A stretch of DNA of 64,000 bases. It comes from Amorphoplanes digitatis. GTDB taxonomy: Bacteria > Actinomycetota > Actinomycetes > Mycobacteriales > Micromonosporaceae. The stretch spans positions 6,814,501-6,878,500 of the forward strand of contig NZ_JACHNH010000001.1 of assembly GCF_014205335.1 (NCBI RefSeq), in the 5' to 3' direction. Shown here piece by piece: positions 32,992 through 42,259 of this stretch. Below the pieces are notes generated by a model, which saw only the letters and a program-made list of their open reading frames with translations, searched no databases and was not told the DNA's origin. The translations under genes and the position numbers were made by a program. Each line of letters opens with the position of its first letter. Positions within the stretch are counted from its first letter, which is position 1.

Positions 32992-33655
32992 CGTCCGTCA
33001 GGTCGTGGCCGTAGCCCGGCTTCGCGCCGGGCAGGTCCAGGTCGGGGTCGTTGGACCAGCCGGCAAGCAGCGTGGTGACGATCACCGCGGCGAACGCGAT
33101 CACCAGCAGCGCGCCGTGTGTCCGCAGGTCCGGTGGCCGGGCGTAGGTGTCGCCCGCCGCCGACGTCCGCTGCCACTCGTCCCAGGCGCTCAGCCCGACC
33201 AGGCGGCCGACCTGCCAGGCGACGACCGCGCAGGCGAGGCCGCCGAAGGTCACCCCGAGCACCAGGGCGGGTCCGCGATCGCGGCGCAGCAGCATCCAGA
33301 TCAGCACTGCGGCGAGCAGGCCGAAGCCGAAGCCGAGCAGGGTGAACCAGGCGTCCGCCGCGACGTACTCCTCCGGCGACGGGTCGTTGACCACGATGCC
33401 GTTCCGTCCCGCGTTGATCACCGGCACCGACGGCGCCAGCCACGACCAGAGCAGGCCGAGCGGCGCACCGGCCACTGCCAGCCCGGCCGTCACGGCCGCC
33501 ATCACGGACACCGTGCGCCGCGGCGACCGGTGCGGCGGGCGCGGCTGTTCCCAGGCCATCGCCTCCGAGGGCGGGCCGAACGGGTAGGCCGGCTGGGTGT
33601 CGTACTGCGGCACCTGCCCGTACTGCTGTGGGGCCGGCTCCTGGCTGGGGTTCAC
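32906..33655 (-). CDS. Membrane protein of unknown function (DUF2567-like)
   Basis: A 249-residue protein: a proline/glutamine-rich cytosolic N-terminus (about 45 residues, PAPQQYGQVPQYDTQPAY), then four hydrophobic segments (about 48-70, 100-120, 130-152 and 180-200), and an acidic/proline-rich tail. The topology recalls the DUF2567 family, but I am not certain. The GTG start at 33655 is inferred. The tail lies antisense to the LON-domain gene. Function unknown. Confidence 0.75.
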   Translation of the reverse strand: MNPSQEPAPQQYGQVPQYDTQPAYPFGPPSEAMAWEQPRPPHRSPRRTVSVMAAVTAGLAVAGAPLGLLWSWLAPSVPVINAGRNGIVVNDPSPEEYVAADAWFTLLGFGFGLLAAVLIWMLLRRDRGPALVLGVTFGGLACAVVAWQVGRLVGLSAWDEWQRTSAAGDTYARPPDLRTHGALLVIAFAAVIVTTLLAGWSNDPDLDLPGAKPGYGHDLTDASSDSPDEPDPTAAPAPPAPWPADPPRG

Positions 33656-33698
33656 GCCCCGATCCTGCCAGGTCCGCCCCCGGCGCCCGCAGGGAGCA

Positions 33699-36600
33699 TC
33701 AAAGCACCGCCGACGGGCCGAGGATCGTCTTCAGGTCGGCGCGCAGCGCGGGCGTCGGCGCGACCCGCACCGCGCCCAGCCGGAAGATCGTGGTGCGGCT
33801 GCCGTTCTGGAGGTGCACGTGCACCTCGGCGTCGCCGGGGTGGCTGACCAGGATCTCCTTGAGCTCGTCGACCAGGGGCGGCGTGCACCGGGTGATCGGC
33901 ATGGTCAGGGTGATGGGCTTGCTGTCCGGGTTGTGCGTCACGTCGGGCATCGACATGTCCATCGCCATGATCCGCGGGGTGTCGTCGCGGCGGTCCACCC
34001 GGCCCTTGACGACGACGATCGCGTCCTCGGCGATGTACTGCCCGATCACCTCGTAGGTGTTGGGGAAGAAGAGCGCCTCGACGCCGCCGGCCAGGTCCTC
34101 GAGGGTCGCCGACGCCCAGGCCCGGCCCTGCTTGGTGATGCGCCGCTGCACGCCGGTGAGGATGCCGGCGAGCGTGACGACCTGCCCGTCCGGTACCGAG
34201 CCGTCCTCGTTGAGCGCGGCGATCGTGGTGTCGGCCGAGTTGTGCAGGAGCTGCTCGAGGCCGGCGAGCGGGTGGTCGGAGACGTAGAGGCCGAGCATCT
34301 CCCGCTCGAACGCGAGCTTGTCGCGCTTGTCCCACTCGCCGTCGCCGATGGTCGGCATCGCGACCGTCGCCGCGCTGCCCGCGCCGGAGTCCTCGCCGAA
34401 CGAGGCGAACAGGTCGAACTGCCCGGCCGCCTCGTTCTTCTTGACGTCCGCGTACGCGTCGATCGCCTCGGCGTGCACGGCGAGCAGGCCCTTGCGGGTG
34501 TGCCCCATCGAGTCGAAGGCGCCGGCCTTGATCAGGGATTCCACGGTCTTCTTGTTGCAGGCGACGGCATCGACCTTGGACAGGAACTCGTAGAAGTCCT
34601 GATAGTCGCCCTTCTCCTTACGGCACCGGGCGATCGCCTCGACCACGTTGTTGCCGACGTTGCGGACCGCGGCCAGGCCGAAGCGGATGTCCTTGCCGAC
34701 CGGCGTGAACGGGCCGGCGGACTGGTTGACGTCCGGCGGCAGGACCTGGATGCCCATGCGCCGGCACTCGGCCAGGTACATCGCCATCTTGTCCTTGTCG
34801 TCGCCGACGCTGGTCAGCAGGCCCGCCATGTATTCGGCGGGGTAGTTCGCCTTGAGGTAGCCGGTCCAGTACGACACCAGGCCGTAGCCGGCCGTGTGCG
34901 CCTTGTTGAAGGCGTAGTCGGCGAACGGCACCAGGATGTCCCAGATGGCCTTGATCGCCTCGGGCGAGTAGCCGTTGGCCTTCATGCCGTCGCTGAACGG
35001 CACGAACTCCTTGTCCAGGACCTCTTTCTTCTTCTTTCCCATGGCCCGGCGCAGCAGGTCGGCCTGGCCCAGCGAGTAGCCGGCCAGCTTCTGCGCGGCG
35101 CGCTGCACCTGCTCCTGGTAGACGATCAGGCCGTAGGTCGGGCCGAGGATCTCCTCCAGGGGCTTCTCCAGCTCCGGGTGGATGGGGATGATCTCCTGCT
35201 GCTTGTTCTTGCGCAGCGCGTAGTTGGTGTGCGAGTTCGCGCCCATCGGGCCGGGCCGGTACAGCGCCAGCACCGCGGAGATGTCCTCGAAGTTGTCGGG
35301 CTTCATCAGCCGCAGCAGGGAGCGCATCGGCCCGCCGTCGAGCTGGAACACGCCTAGGGTGTCGCCGCGGGCGAGCAGGTCGTATGTCGGCTTGTCGTCC
35401 AGCGCCAGCCCCAGCAGGTCGAGCTTGCGGCCGTGGTTGAGCTCGATGTTCTTGACCGCGTCGTCGATGATCGTCAGGTTCCGCAGGCCGAGGAAGTCCA
35501 TCTTGAGCAGGCCGAGCGTCTCGCAGGTCGGGTAGTCGAACTGCGTGATGATCGCCCCGTCGGCGTCGCGGCGCATCAGCGGGATGTGGTCGATGATCGG
35601 CTCGGCGGACATGATGACGCCGGCCGCGTGCACACCCGTCTGCCGGATCAGGCCCTCGATGCCCCGGGCCGTGTCGATGACCTTCTTGACGTCGGGGTCG
35701 GTGTCGTAGAGCGTGCGCATCTCGCCGGCCTCGCCGTAGCGCTTGTGATCGGGGTCGAAGATGCCCGCGAGCGGGATGTCCTTGCCCATCACGGCCGGCG
35801 GCATGGCCTTGGTGATCCGGTCGCCCACCGCGTACGGGTAACCGAGCACCCGGGCAGAGTCCTTGATCGCGGCCTTCGCCTTGATCGTGCCGAAGGTCGC
35901 GATCTGCGCGACTTTGTCCTCGCCCCACCGCTCGGTGACATAGCGGATGACCTCGCCGCGCCGGCGCTCGTCGAAGTCGATGTCGACGTCGGGCATCGAG
36001 ACGCGCTCGGGGTTGAGGAACCGCTCGAAGATCAGGCCGTGCGGCAGCGGGTCGAGGTCGGTGATCCCCATCGCGTACGCGACGAGCGAGCCCGCCGCCG
36101 AGCCGCGGCCCGGCCCCACCGCGATGCCCTGCCGCTTCGACCACTGGATGAAGTCCGCGACCACGAGGAAGTAGGACGGGAAGCCCATCTGGTTGATGAT
36201 CCCGAGCTCGTACTCCGCCTGCTTGACGTGCGTCTCGGGGACGCCGCCCGGGAAGCGCCGCTTGAGGCCCTCGAACGCCTCCTTGCGGAACCAGGACTCC
36301 TCGGTCTCGCCCTCGGGCACCGGGAACCGGGGCATCAGGTTCTTGAAGGTGAACATGCCCTCGGTGTCGACCCGCTCGGCCACCAGCAGGGTGTTGCGGC
36401 AGCCCTCCTGCCAGGCCTCGGAGGAGTCGACGGCGCGCATCTGGTCGGCGGACTTGACGAAGTAGCCGCTGCCGCCGAACTTGAACCGGTTGGGGTCGGC
36501 GATGTTGCTGCCGGTCTGCACGCAGAGCAGCACGTCGTGCGCCTCGGCCTGGGCCTCGTGCGTGTAGTGCGAGTCGTTGGTGACCAGCGGCGGGATGTTG

Positions 36601-37235
36601 AGCTTCCGGCCGATCTCCAGCAGGCCGTCGCGGACCTTGCGCTCGATGTCGAGCCCGTGGTCCATGATCTCGAGGAAGTAGTGCTCCTTGCCCAGGATGT
36701 CCTGGTACGCCGCGGCGGACTTGAGCGCCTCGTCGAACTGGCCGAGCCGCAGCCGGGTCTGCACCGCGCCGGACGGGCAGCCGGTCGTGCCCATGATGCC
36801 CTCGCCGTGCTCGGCGATGATGTCCATGTCCATCCGGGGCCACTTGCCGAGCTGGCCCTCGATGGAGGCCCGGGAGTTGAGCCGGAACAGGTTCTTGAGG
36901 CCGACCGCGTTGCGGGCCCACATGGTCATGTGGGTATAGCCGCCGGAGCCGGAGACGTCGTCGCTCTTCTGCTCGGGGCGGCCCCACTTGATCCGCTGCT
37001 TGGTCAGCCGCGACTCGGGGGCGACGTAGGCCTCGACGCCGATGACCGGCGTGATGCCGGCGGCGGTCGCCTGCCGGTAGAAGTCGTAGGCGCCGTGCAT
37101 GTTGCCGTGGTCGGTGATCGCCACCGCCGGCATGCCGAGGCGTTTGGCCTCGGCGAACAGATCCTTCAGCCGGGCGGCGCCGTCGAGCATCGAATACTCG
37201 GTGTGCACGTGGAGATGCACGAACGAGTCAGACAC
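33699..37235 (-). CDS. dnaE: DNA polymerase III subunit alpha
   Basis: The 1178-residue replicative polymerase. The PHP domain begins FVHLHVHTEYSMLDGAARL, the catalytic acidic residues are in MPDVDIDFDERRRGEV, and FGTIKAKAAIKDSARVLGYP and QTGVHAAGVIMS are typical. The tandem helix-hairpin-helix and OB-fold regions lie near the C-terminus (VVTLAGILTGVQRRITKQGR). The length is that of a full DnaE1. GTG 37235 has AAGGGGG upstream. It is monocistronic or follows the ParA-like gene (82-bp gap). Confidence 0.97.
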   Translation of the reverse strand: MSDSFVHLHVHTEYSMLDGAARLKDLFAEAKRLGMPAVAITDHGNMHGAYDFYRQATAAGITPVIGVEAYVAPESRLTKQRIKWGRPEQKSDDVSGSGGYTHMTMWARNAVGLKNLFRLNSRASIEGQLGKWPRMDMDIIAEHGEGIMGTTGCPSGAVQTRLRLGQFDEALKSAAAYQDILGKEHYFLEIMDHGLDIERKVRDGLLEIGRKLNIPPLVTNDSHYTHEAQAEAHDVLLCVQTGSNIADPNRFKFGGSGYFVKSADQMRAVDSSEAWQEGCRNTLLVAERVDTEGMFTFKNLMPRFPVPEGETEESWFRKEAFEGLKRRFPGGVPETHVKQAEYELGIINQMGFPSYFLVVADFIQWSKRQGIAVGPGRGSAAGSLVAYAMGITDLDPLPHGLIFERFLNPERVSMPDVDIDFDERRRGEVIRYVTERWGEDKVAQIATFGTIKAKAAIKDSARVLGYPYAVGDRITKAMPPAVMGKDIPLAGIFDPDHKRYGEAGEMRTLYDTDPDVKKVIDTARGIEGLIRQTGVHAAGVIMSAEPIIDHIPLMRRDADGAIITQFDYPTCETLGLLKMDFLGLRNLTIIDDAVKNIELNHGRKLDLLGLALDDKPTYDLLARGDTLGVFQLDGGPMRSLLRLMKPDNFEDISAVLALYRPGPMGANSHTNYALRKNKQQEIIPIHPELEKPLEEILGPTYGLIVYQEQVQRAAQKLAGYSLGQADLLRRAMGKKKKEVLDKEFVPFSDGMKANGYSPEAIKAIWDILVPFADYAFNKAHTAGYGLVSYWTGYLKANYPAEYMAGLLTSVGDDKDKMAMYLAECRRMGIQVLPPDVNQSAGPFTPVGKDIRFGLAAVRNVGNNVVEAIARCRKEKGDYQDFYEFLSKVDAVACNKKTVESLIKAGAFDSMGHTRKGLLAVHAEAIDAYADVKKNEAAGQFDLFASFGEDSGAGSAATVAMPTIGDGEWDKRDKLAFEREMLGLYVSDHPLAGLEQLLHNSADTTIAALNEDGSVPDGQVVTLAGILTGVQRRITKQGRAWASATLEDLAGGVEALFFPNTYEVIGQYIAEDAIVVVKGRVDRRDDTPRIMAMDMSMPDVTHNPDSKPITLTMPITRCTPPLVDELKEILVSHPGDAEVHVHLQNGSRTTIFRLGAVRVAPTPALRADLKTILGPSAVL

Positions 37236-37317
37236 CCAGGCCCCCTTTTCCCGCTGGCGAATCCGGCCTTCGAGAGCCTAGTCCGACCCGGGCCGGGTGG
37301 CACCGGGGACACCCGCT

Positions 37318-38784
37318 CTATTCGGCGAACGGCTCGATCATCGCCGCGGCGGCGCGCATCCAGGCCTGGCGGGTCTCGGGCTGCAACACGCTGTATTCGA
37401 TCGACGACCCGACCTCGAGCGCCGGGTCGTAGGGCACGACCGCGACCGCCCGGGTACGGGTGGCGAAGTGCTTGGCCAGATCGTCGAGCAGCGGCAGCTT
37501 GCCCGGCGACGGGCAGGAGATCAACGTCACCGCGTTGGAGACGAGGTCCTCCATGCCGGTCTCGTTGAGCACGTCCAGCATCCAGTCGGCGGTGAACGCC
37601 GCGTCCTCGCGCGGGACCGTCGTGACGACCAGCTGATCGGCGCTGCGCATGACCGTCTGCCAGTTGACGCTCTCGACGTTGTTGCCGGTGTCCACACAGA
37701 TCACGTCGTGGGTGCGGCGCAGCAGGTCCATCACCCGGCGCACCGTGCCCTGGTCGAGCCGCTGAGCGAAGCGCGGGTTCTCCTCGCCGGCGAGGACGTC
37801 GTATGAGCCGTCGGAGGCGTGCCGCAGGAAGTCGTCGAGGTGCGACATCAGCCCCTCGCCGTGCAGGTTCTCGATCTCGAGAAGCTCGCTGACCAGGTGC
37901 CGGATCGTCCGGGCGTGCCGGGCGCTGCCGGCGCGCAGGCCCAGCGTGCCGCGCAGCTCGTTGTCGTCCCAGGCCAGCACGCCGCGGCCGCGGACGCTGC
38001 CGATGGTCGCGGCGGCCAGCACGGTGGCGGTGGTCTTGTGCACGCCGCCCTTGGGGTTGGCGAACGCCATCACCCGCGGCTTGCCGAGCTTGCGGCGCAG
38101 CAGCGCGACCGAGCGGTCCTCCTGCTCCGGCCGGGCCTGACGCCACTCGATCCGGGCCGGGGCGGGCGAGGTCGGCGCCGGCGTGGCGACGGCCGGCTGC
38201 CGCGGCGCGATGGTCGGCGGCGGCATCACCGAGGCCGACGCGACCGAGGCGGCACCCCGGCTGGTCGGCGGCGCGGAGACGGGCGAGGGCGAGACCCGGC
38301 CGATCGACGGGGCCGCGGAGCCCCGCGCCGGGTTGAAGAAGCTGTGCGGCTCCTCGCCGGAGGCGGGCCGGGCCTGGAAGCCCTCGCCGATGCGGGACTG
38401 CCGGCGCGCCTCGGCGAGCGGATTGACCGGGCGGCCGTCTGGCTGCCGGGCCTCGGCGGGCGGGGCGAGCGGGGCGAGCGGTTCGGACTGACCCAGCCGT
38501 TCACCCAGGCCGGCCCGGCCGGGGCGGCGGTCGAGCGGGTTGAGCGGGCGGCGCTCCGGCTGGCGCGACTCCTGGCCGCGGGCCTGCTCGCTCTGCCGTG
38601 GATCGAGGGGGTTGAAGGGTCGTCCGGCGGGCCGGGGCGCCGGGCGGCGTGGCCCGTCCTGGTTGCCCTCGGCGTCGGACTGCTCCTCGGCGGCCCGGGA
38701 ACCATGCCGGGCCCGGTCGAGCAGCGCCCGCCAACGCGGGGCTGGTTCCGCAGGCCGGCCCCAGCCGGTCTCGGTCCCATCCAC
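37318..38784 (-). CDS. ParA/MinD-like ATPase with altered Walker A
   Basis: A 488-residue protein. The first 230 residues are disordered and rich in Pro, Arg, Ala and Gln, with repeated NPLD blocks (FNPLDPR, LNPLDRR, VNPLAEA). The ATPase then starts with the deviant Walker A NPKGGVHKTTATVLAAA, where the Gly before Lys of KGGVGKTT is His. The second lysine-bearing motif and DVICVDTGNNVESVNWQTV follow. Family members act in chromosome partition, polar localisation or type VII secretion; this role is unknown. GTG 38784 is chosen for GGGAGG at 6 bases; earlier GTGs lie at 38826 and 38832. Confidence 0.85.
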   Translation of the reverse strand: MDGTETGWGRPAEPAPRWRALLDRARHGSRAAEEQSDAEGNQDGPRRPAPRPAGRPFNPLDPRQSEQARGQESRQPERRPLNPLDRRPGRAGLGERLGQSEPLAPLAPPAEARQPDGRPVNPLAEARRQSRIGEGFQARPASGEEPHSFFNPARGSAAPSIGRVSPSPVSAPPTSRGAASVASASVMPPPTIAPRQPAVATPAPTSPAPARIEWRQARPEQEDRSVALLRRKLGKPRVMAFANPKGGVHKTTATVLAAATIGSVRGRGVLAWDDNELRGTLGLRAGSARHARTIRHLVSELLEIENLHGEGLMSHLDDFLRHASDGSYDVLAGEENPRFAQRLDQGTVRRVMDLLRRTHDVICVDTGNNVESVNWQTVMRSADQLVVTTVPREDAAFTADWMLDVLNETGMEDLVSNAVTLISCPSPGKLPLLDDLAKHFATRTRAVAVVPYDPALEVGSSIEYSVLQPETRQAWMRAAAAMIEPFAE

Positions 38785-38986
38785 GGCTCGTCCTCCCAGC
38801 GATTGCTCGATGTGCCTGCTCGACACTCCCACGGACCCCCGTTGCCCTAGACAGGCTACGGACGCCAACCCTATTCAGGCCACACCCAATGACCGCAATT
38901 GTGCGGCGGTCTTGATTGCCCGTCGGCGTCAAGCTCGTGCACGTTCATCCAACCCGTACCCATGGCGGCACACGCCGCCCCCGCAT

Positions 38987-40015
38987 TCAACGCCTGGAGG
39001 CGCCCCGAGATGCTCCCGGAGCAGTGATCGGCGCGTCCGGGTCCGCGCCCCCGGACCGTACGGAGGGAACGGCAGTGCTCTCCTGAACTGCCGCGGCTGA
39101 ATGGCCGGACCCCACTGCGGGGTTGTCTGGTGAGGCAGATCTCACAGCCGCCCCGGTGGATGAGGGTAGTGGCGCGGGGGTTGCCGGGGCAACAGTCCGG
39201 GACCGCGATGGCACGCCCTCCAGCGCCGGATCGTCGTCGGGCACCAGGACGGTCTGCTCGGGCAGCACGGGCCGGAACTCGGTGCGGTCGAGGCTCCGGA
39301 CCTCCGGCGCGGGATCGACCGCCCGCACCTCCGGGCGGTTCGCGAGCCGGTCGAGCACGAGCGGGCCGGCGCGCACCACGGCCGCGAACGCGCAGGCGCA
39401 GTGCGCCCGGTACGCGGCGGCCTCCGACGCCGCGGTGCGCGCCGCGGTGTCGTACGCCCGGCGCAGCCGGATCTCGTTGACGCCCTCGCCATGCAGCTCG
39501 GCGCCGAGCTTGCGGTAGTCGGCCTGTTCCTGGTCGCGGGCCAGCGCCGCGTTGAGCATCCCGGCGACCACGTCCTGTGGCATCCGGTAGACCGGGACCT
39601 TCACGACCTGGGTGCGCACGCCCGCGAGCGGGGCGCGCACGTAGACCTGTGCGACCGGAACGCCCTCGAGCGCGGCCTGCAACCGATCCGGCGCGAGGTA
39701 CTCCGTCAGGCTCACCAGGGCCCAGGTCTCCCCCGCCGCCGGCGATCCCGCCGAGGGCAGCAACGCGGCCAGCTCACCGCGGCTGGACCGCAGGTAGCCG
39801 CCGACCGACTGTCCCTCGACGACACCGACCCGGACCACGTCGCCGGTCGGCTTCTCCAGCTCGGGCCCGCGGTCGGCCACCCACACCACGGTGACCAGCA
39901 GCGCGGCCGCCGCCGCCAGCGCCAGGCCGGTCATGAACCGCAGCCGCGCCGGGGACATGCCGATGCGCGGCAGGCCATGGTTCAGCGGCGGCAGCATCCG
40001 GTCCCCGGGCCTCAT
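38987..40015 (-). CDS. Single-pass membrane protein of unknown function
   Basis: A 342-residue protein with one hydrophobic segment at residues about 28-47 (MTGLALAAAAALLVTVVWVA) and a large soluble, presumably extracytoplasmic, domain. The domain (50-240) contains GDVVRVGVVEGQSVGGYLR and VYVRAPLAGVRTQVVKVPVY; I do not recognise it. The last 100 residues are Ser/Pro/Ala-rich. ATG 40015 with GGGGGA upstream is the start. It lies between the ParA-like gene and rluD, all on the minus strand; a shared role with the ATPase is possible but unproven. Confidence 0.75.
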   Translation of the reverse strand: MRPGDRMLPPLNHGLPRIGMSPARLRFMTGLALAAAAALLVTVVWVADRGPELEKPTGDVVRVGVVEGQSVGGYLRSSRGELAALLPSAGSPAAGETWALVSLTEYLAPDRLQAALEGVPVAQVYVRAPLAGVRTQVVKVPVYRMPQDVVAGMLNAALARDQEQADYRKLGAELHGEGVNEIRLRRAYDTAARTAASEAAAYRAHCACAFAAVVRAGPLVLDRLANRPEVRAVDPAPEVRSLDRTEFRPVLPEQTVLVPDDDPALEGVPSRSRTVAPATPAPLPSSTGAAVRSASPDNPAVGSGHSAAAVQESTAVPSVRSGGADPDAPITAPGASRGASRR

Positions 40016-40042
40016 GAGGTGGTCCCCCTCGCAAGGTCGATG

Positions 40043-40969
40043 TCAGCTGGCGTCGCGGAGCAGGTCCAGTGCGTGCCCCAGGTCCTCAGGGTAGTCGCTG
40101 ACAAAACGGACCTCGTCCTGCGTACGGGGATGCAGGAAGGCGAGCTCGCGCGCGTGCAGCCACTGGCGGTGCAGGCCGAGCCGGGCGGCCAGGGTCGGGT
40201 CGGCGCCGTAGGTGACGTCGCCGACGCACGGGTGCCGCATCGCCGAGAAGTGCACCCGGATCTGGTGTGTACGGCCGGTCTCCAGCTTGACGTCGATGAG
40301 GCTCGCCGAGCGGAACGCCTCGAGCGTGTCGTAGTGGGTGATGCTGGGCTTGCCGTCGGACATCACCGCGAACCGGTAGTCGGCGGTGGGGTGCCGGTCG
40401 ATCGGCGCGTCGATGGTGCCGCGCAGCGGGTCGAGGTGGCCCTGCACGATCGCGTGGTAGCGCTTGTCGACCTCGCGCTCCTTGAAGGCACGCTTCAGCG
40501 CGCTGTAGGCCATCTCGCTCTTGGCGACCGCCATCAGCCCGGTGGTGCCGACGTCGAGGCGGTGCACGACGCCCTGGCGCTCGGCGGCGCCGCTGGTCGC
40601 GACGTTCTGGCCCATCGCGGCGAGCCCGCCGATCACGGTCGGGCCGCTCCAGCCCGGGCTCGGGTGCGCGGCCACGCCGACCGGCTTGTCCACCACCACG
40701 ATGTCGTCGTCGCTGTAGACGATCTTCATGCCGTGCACCGGCGTCGCCACCAGCGTCGGCGCGGTCACCGGCGGGGGCAGCGTCACCTCGAGCCAGGCGC
40801 CGGCACTGACCTTGTCGGACTTCGGCCGCGGGATGCCGTCGACGAGCGCGTCGCCGGCCTCGACCAGGGTCGCGGCCGCGGTGCGGGACAGGCCGAAGAG
40901 CCGCGACACGGCCTGGTCGAGCCGCATCCCGTCGAGGCCGTCGGGTACGGGCAGGGAGCGCGCGGTCAT
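40043..40969 (-). CDS. rluD: RluA-family 23S rRNA pseudouridine synthase (RluD-like)
   Basis: A 308-residue enzyme. The S4 RNA-binding domain (residues about 15-75, MRLDQAVSRLFGLSRTAAA) precedes the catalytic domain with the aspartate in GVVHRLDVGTTGLMAVAKS and the motif ETGRTHQIRVHFSAM. It isomerises uridines of 23S rRNA. ATG 40969 overlaps the lspA stop in ATGA; lspA-rluD coupling is common in bacteria. Confidence 0.94.
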   Translation of the reverse strand: MTARSLPVPDGLDGMRLDQAVSRLFGLSRTAAATLVEAGDALVDGIPRPKSDKVSAGAWLEVTLPPPVTAPTLVATPVHGMKIVYSDDDIVVVDKPVGVAAHPSPGWSGPTVIGGLAAMGQNVATSGAAERQGVVHRLDVGTTGLMAVAKSEMAYSALKRAFKEREVDKRYHAIVQGHLDPLRGTIDAPIDRHPTADYRFAVMSDGKPSITHYDTLEAFRSASLIDVKLETGRTHQIRVHFSAMRHPCVGDVTYGADPTLAARLGLHRQWLHARELAFLHPRTQDEVRFVSDYPEDLGHALDLLRDAS

Positions 40970-41553
40970 GCGGTCTTCTCGGCCTTCTCGGTCTTGGCGG
41001 ACTTCGCGGTCCGCACCATCCGCGAACCGTCGCGCTGGCGGCCGGTCAGCTCCAGCAGCACGGCGAGGACCACGCCGACGGAGAGGCAGGCGTCCGCGAC
41101 GTTGAAGACCGCGAAGTACTCGGCGTAGGGGCCGAACATGCTGATCATGTCGACCACGTGGCCCTGGAACGGGCTCGGCGCCCGGAACACCCGGTCGCCC
41201 AGGTTGCCGAGCGCGCCGCCGAGAACCAGGCCGAGGGCGATCGCCCACGGCACCGAGCGCAGCCGGACGGCCATCCAGGTGATCCAGCCGATCACGGTGA
41301 GCGTGACCAGCGGGAACACCCAGGTGTAGCCGCTGCCGAGGCTGAACGCCGCCCCGCTGTTACGCAGCAGCGAGAGGTAGATCAGCCCGCCGAGGATCCG
41401 CACGGGCTCGCCCTCGGTCAGGCCCTTGGTGCTGAGCTCCTTCACGAGCTGGTCGAGCCCGACGGCGACCAGGGCGGTGACGGCGAGCACGAGCACCGCC
41501 CGGCCCGAGAAACCGGGGCGCGCACCCGGTCCGGGCTCAATGTCGGCGTTCAG
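40966..41553 (-). CDS. lspA: Lipoprotein signal peptidase II, probable CTG start
   Basis: LspA cleaves lipidated prolipoprotein signal peptides at the membrane. The catalytic aspartates are in LGNLGDRVFR and VFNVADACLSVG; RNSGAAFSLGSG and four membrane segments are clear. The first ATG/GTG/TTG in frame is GTG 41496, which would begin within membrane segment 1. CTG 41553 overlaps the dksA-like stop in CTGA and has GGAGG seven bases upstream, giving a normal polar N-terminus (NADIEPGPGARPG) and 195 residues. I prefer CTG. The C-terminus is Lys/Glu-rich. Confidence 0.9.
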   Translation of the reverse strand: MNADIEPGPGARPGFSGRAVLVLAVTALVAVGLDQLVKELSTKGLTEGEPVRILGGLIYLSLLRNSGAAFSLGSGYTWVFPLVTLTVIGWITWMAVRLRSVPWAIALGLVLGGALGNLGDRVFRAPSPFQGHVVDMISMFGPYAEYFAVFNVADACLSVGVVLAVLLELTGRQRDGSRMVRTAKSAKTEKAEKTA

Positions 41554-41972
41554 CGTCGTTCCTCCAACTGCTTACAGGAAACACAGAGAGTCGCGACGGG
41601 GAACGCCGCCAGCCGCTCGACGGGGATGGCATTGCCGCATCGCTCACACCAACCGTAGTTGCCCTCGCCGAGACGGTCGATGGCGCGCTCCACCTGTGTG
41701 ACACGCTCGAGCATATTGTTCGCAAGAGTGATCTCCTGCTCCCGCTCGAACGTCTTCGTCCCGGTATCGGCCTGATCGTCCCCGGCGGAGTCGGCGAGAC
41801 GCTCGCGCTGGAGCTCGGTGATCTCGGTGAGCGACCGGTCGTACTCCGCCTGCAGTTCCACGCGGCGCTCCTCGAGCGCGACCCGGATCTTCTCGGTCTC
41901 CGCCGCGCTGCGCGCCTTCCGCGGCGCGGCCTTCGCGGCCGACGCGGACCGGGTCTCGGTTGCCTTGGCCAT
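41550..41972 (-). CDS. TraR/DksA-type zinc finger protein
   Basis: A 140-residue protein with a long coiled coil (residues about 28-95, IRVALEERRVELQAEYDRSL) and a C4 zinc finger CERCGNAIPVERLAAFP then CVSC. DksA relatives bind in the RNA polymerase secondary channel; actinobacterial forms are less well studied. ATG 41972 has GGGGAGCG upstream. It is the first gene of a dksA-lspA-rluD operon with 4-bp overlaps. The 287 bp upstream (41973-42259) are non-coding and hold the terminator of the antiporter gene. Confidence 0.92.
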   Translation of the reverse strand: MAKATETRSASAAKAAPRKARSAAETEKIRVALEERRVELQAEYDRSLTEITELQRERLADSAGDDQADTGTKTFEREQEITLANNMLERVTQVERAIDRLGEGNYGWCERCGNAIPVERLAAFPVATLCVSCKQLEERR

Positions 41973-42233
41973 CGTCGCTCCCCTGAGCCGCGCTCGGCGC
42001 GGCGAATCGGCTGTCTTCAGCGGTCATGAAGGGGCGCGCTCGCCCACCCGCCCCAGTCGATGCTCCTGCCACGCCCCCACGCGACCCGTGCACCGCCCCA
42101 CGTGCACAAACGGCGCGGCCAGCCACCGCCGCGCACCCCTAGAGGCTGGCAAGGATACGGAACGTGAAGGTTACCGACAACACGGCGCACCGTACCGAGT
42201 GACCACTAACCGGGACGAACCATACCGAAAACC

Positions 42234-42253
42234 TGCGTCGGATACCCGACGCA
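42234..42253 (-). terminator. Intrinsic terminator of the antiporter operon
   Basis: TGCGTCGG (42234-42241) pairs with CCGACGCA (42246-42253) across a 4-nt loop. On the minus strand it begins six bases past the antiporter stop and is followed by GGTTTTCGG, giving a short U-run. Confidence 0.75.
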
Positions 42254-42259
42254 AGGGGA

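Noticed and set aside
34618..36987. 789-codon minus-strand open frame inside dnaE in another frame
   Set aside because: It is a frame-shifted reading of dnaE. The true frame shows every expected polymerase motif.
38889..38911. Hairpin GACCGC...GCGGTC upstream of the ParA-like gene as a terminator
   Set aside because: The stem is short, the position fits the end of the opposite direction poorly, and no U-run follows.
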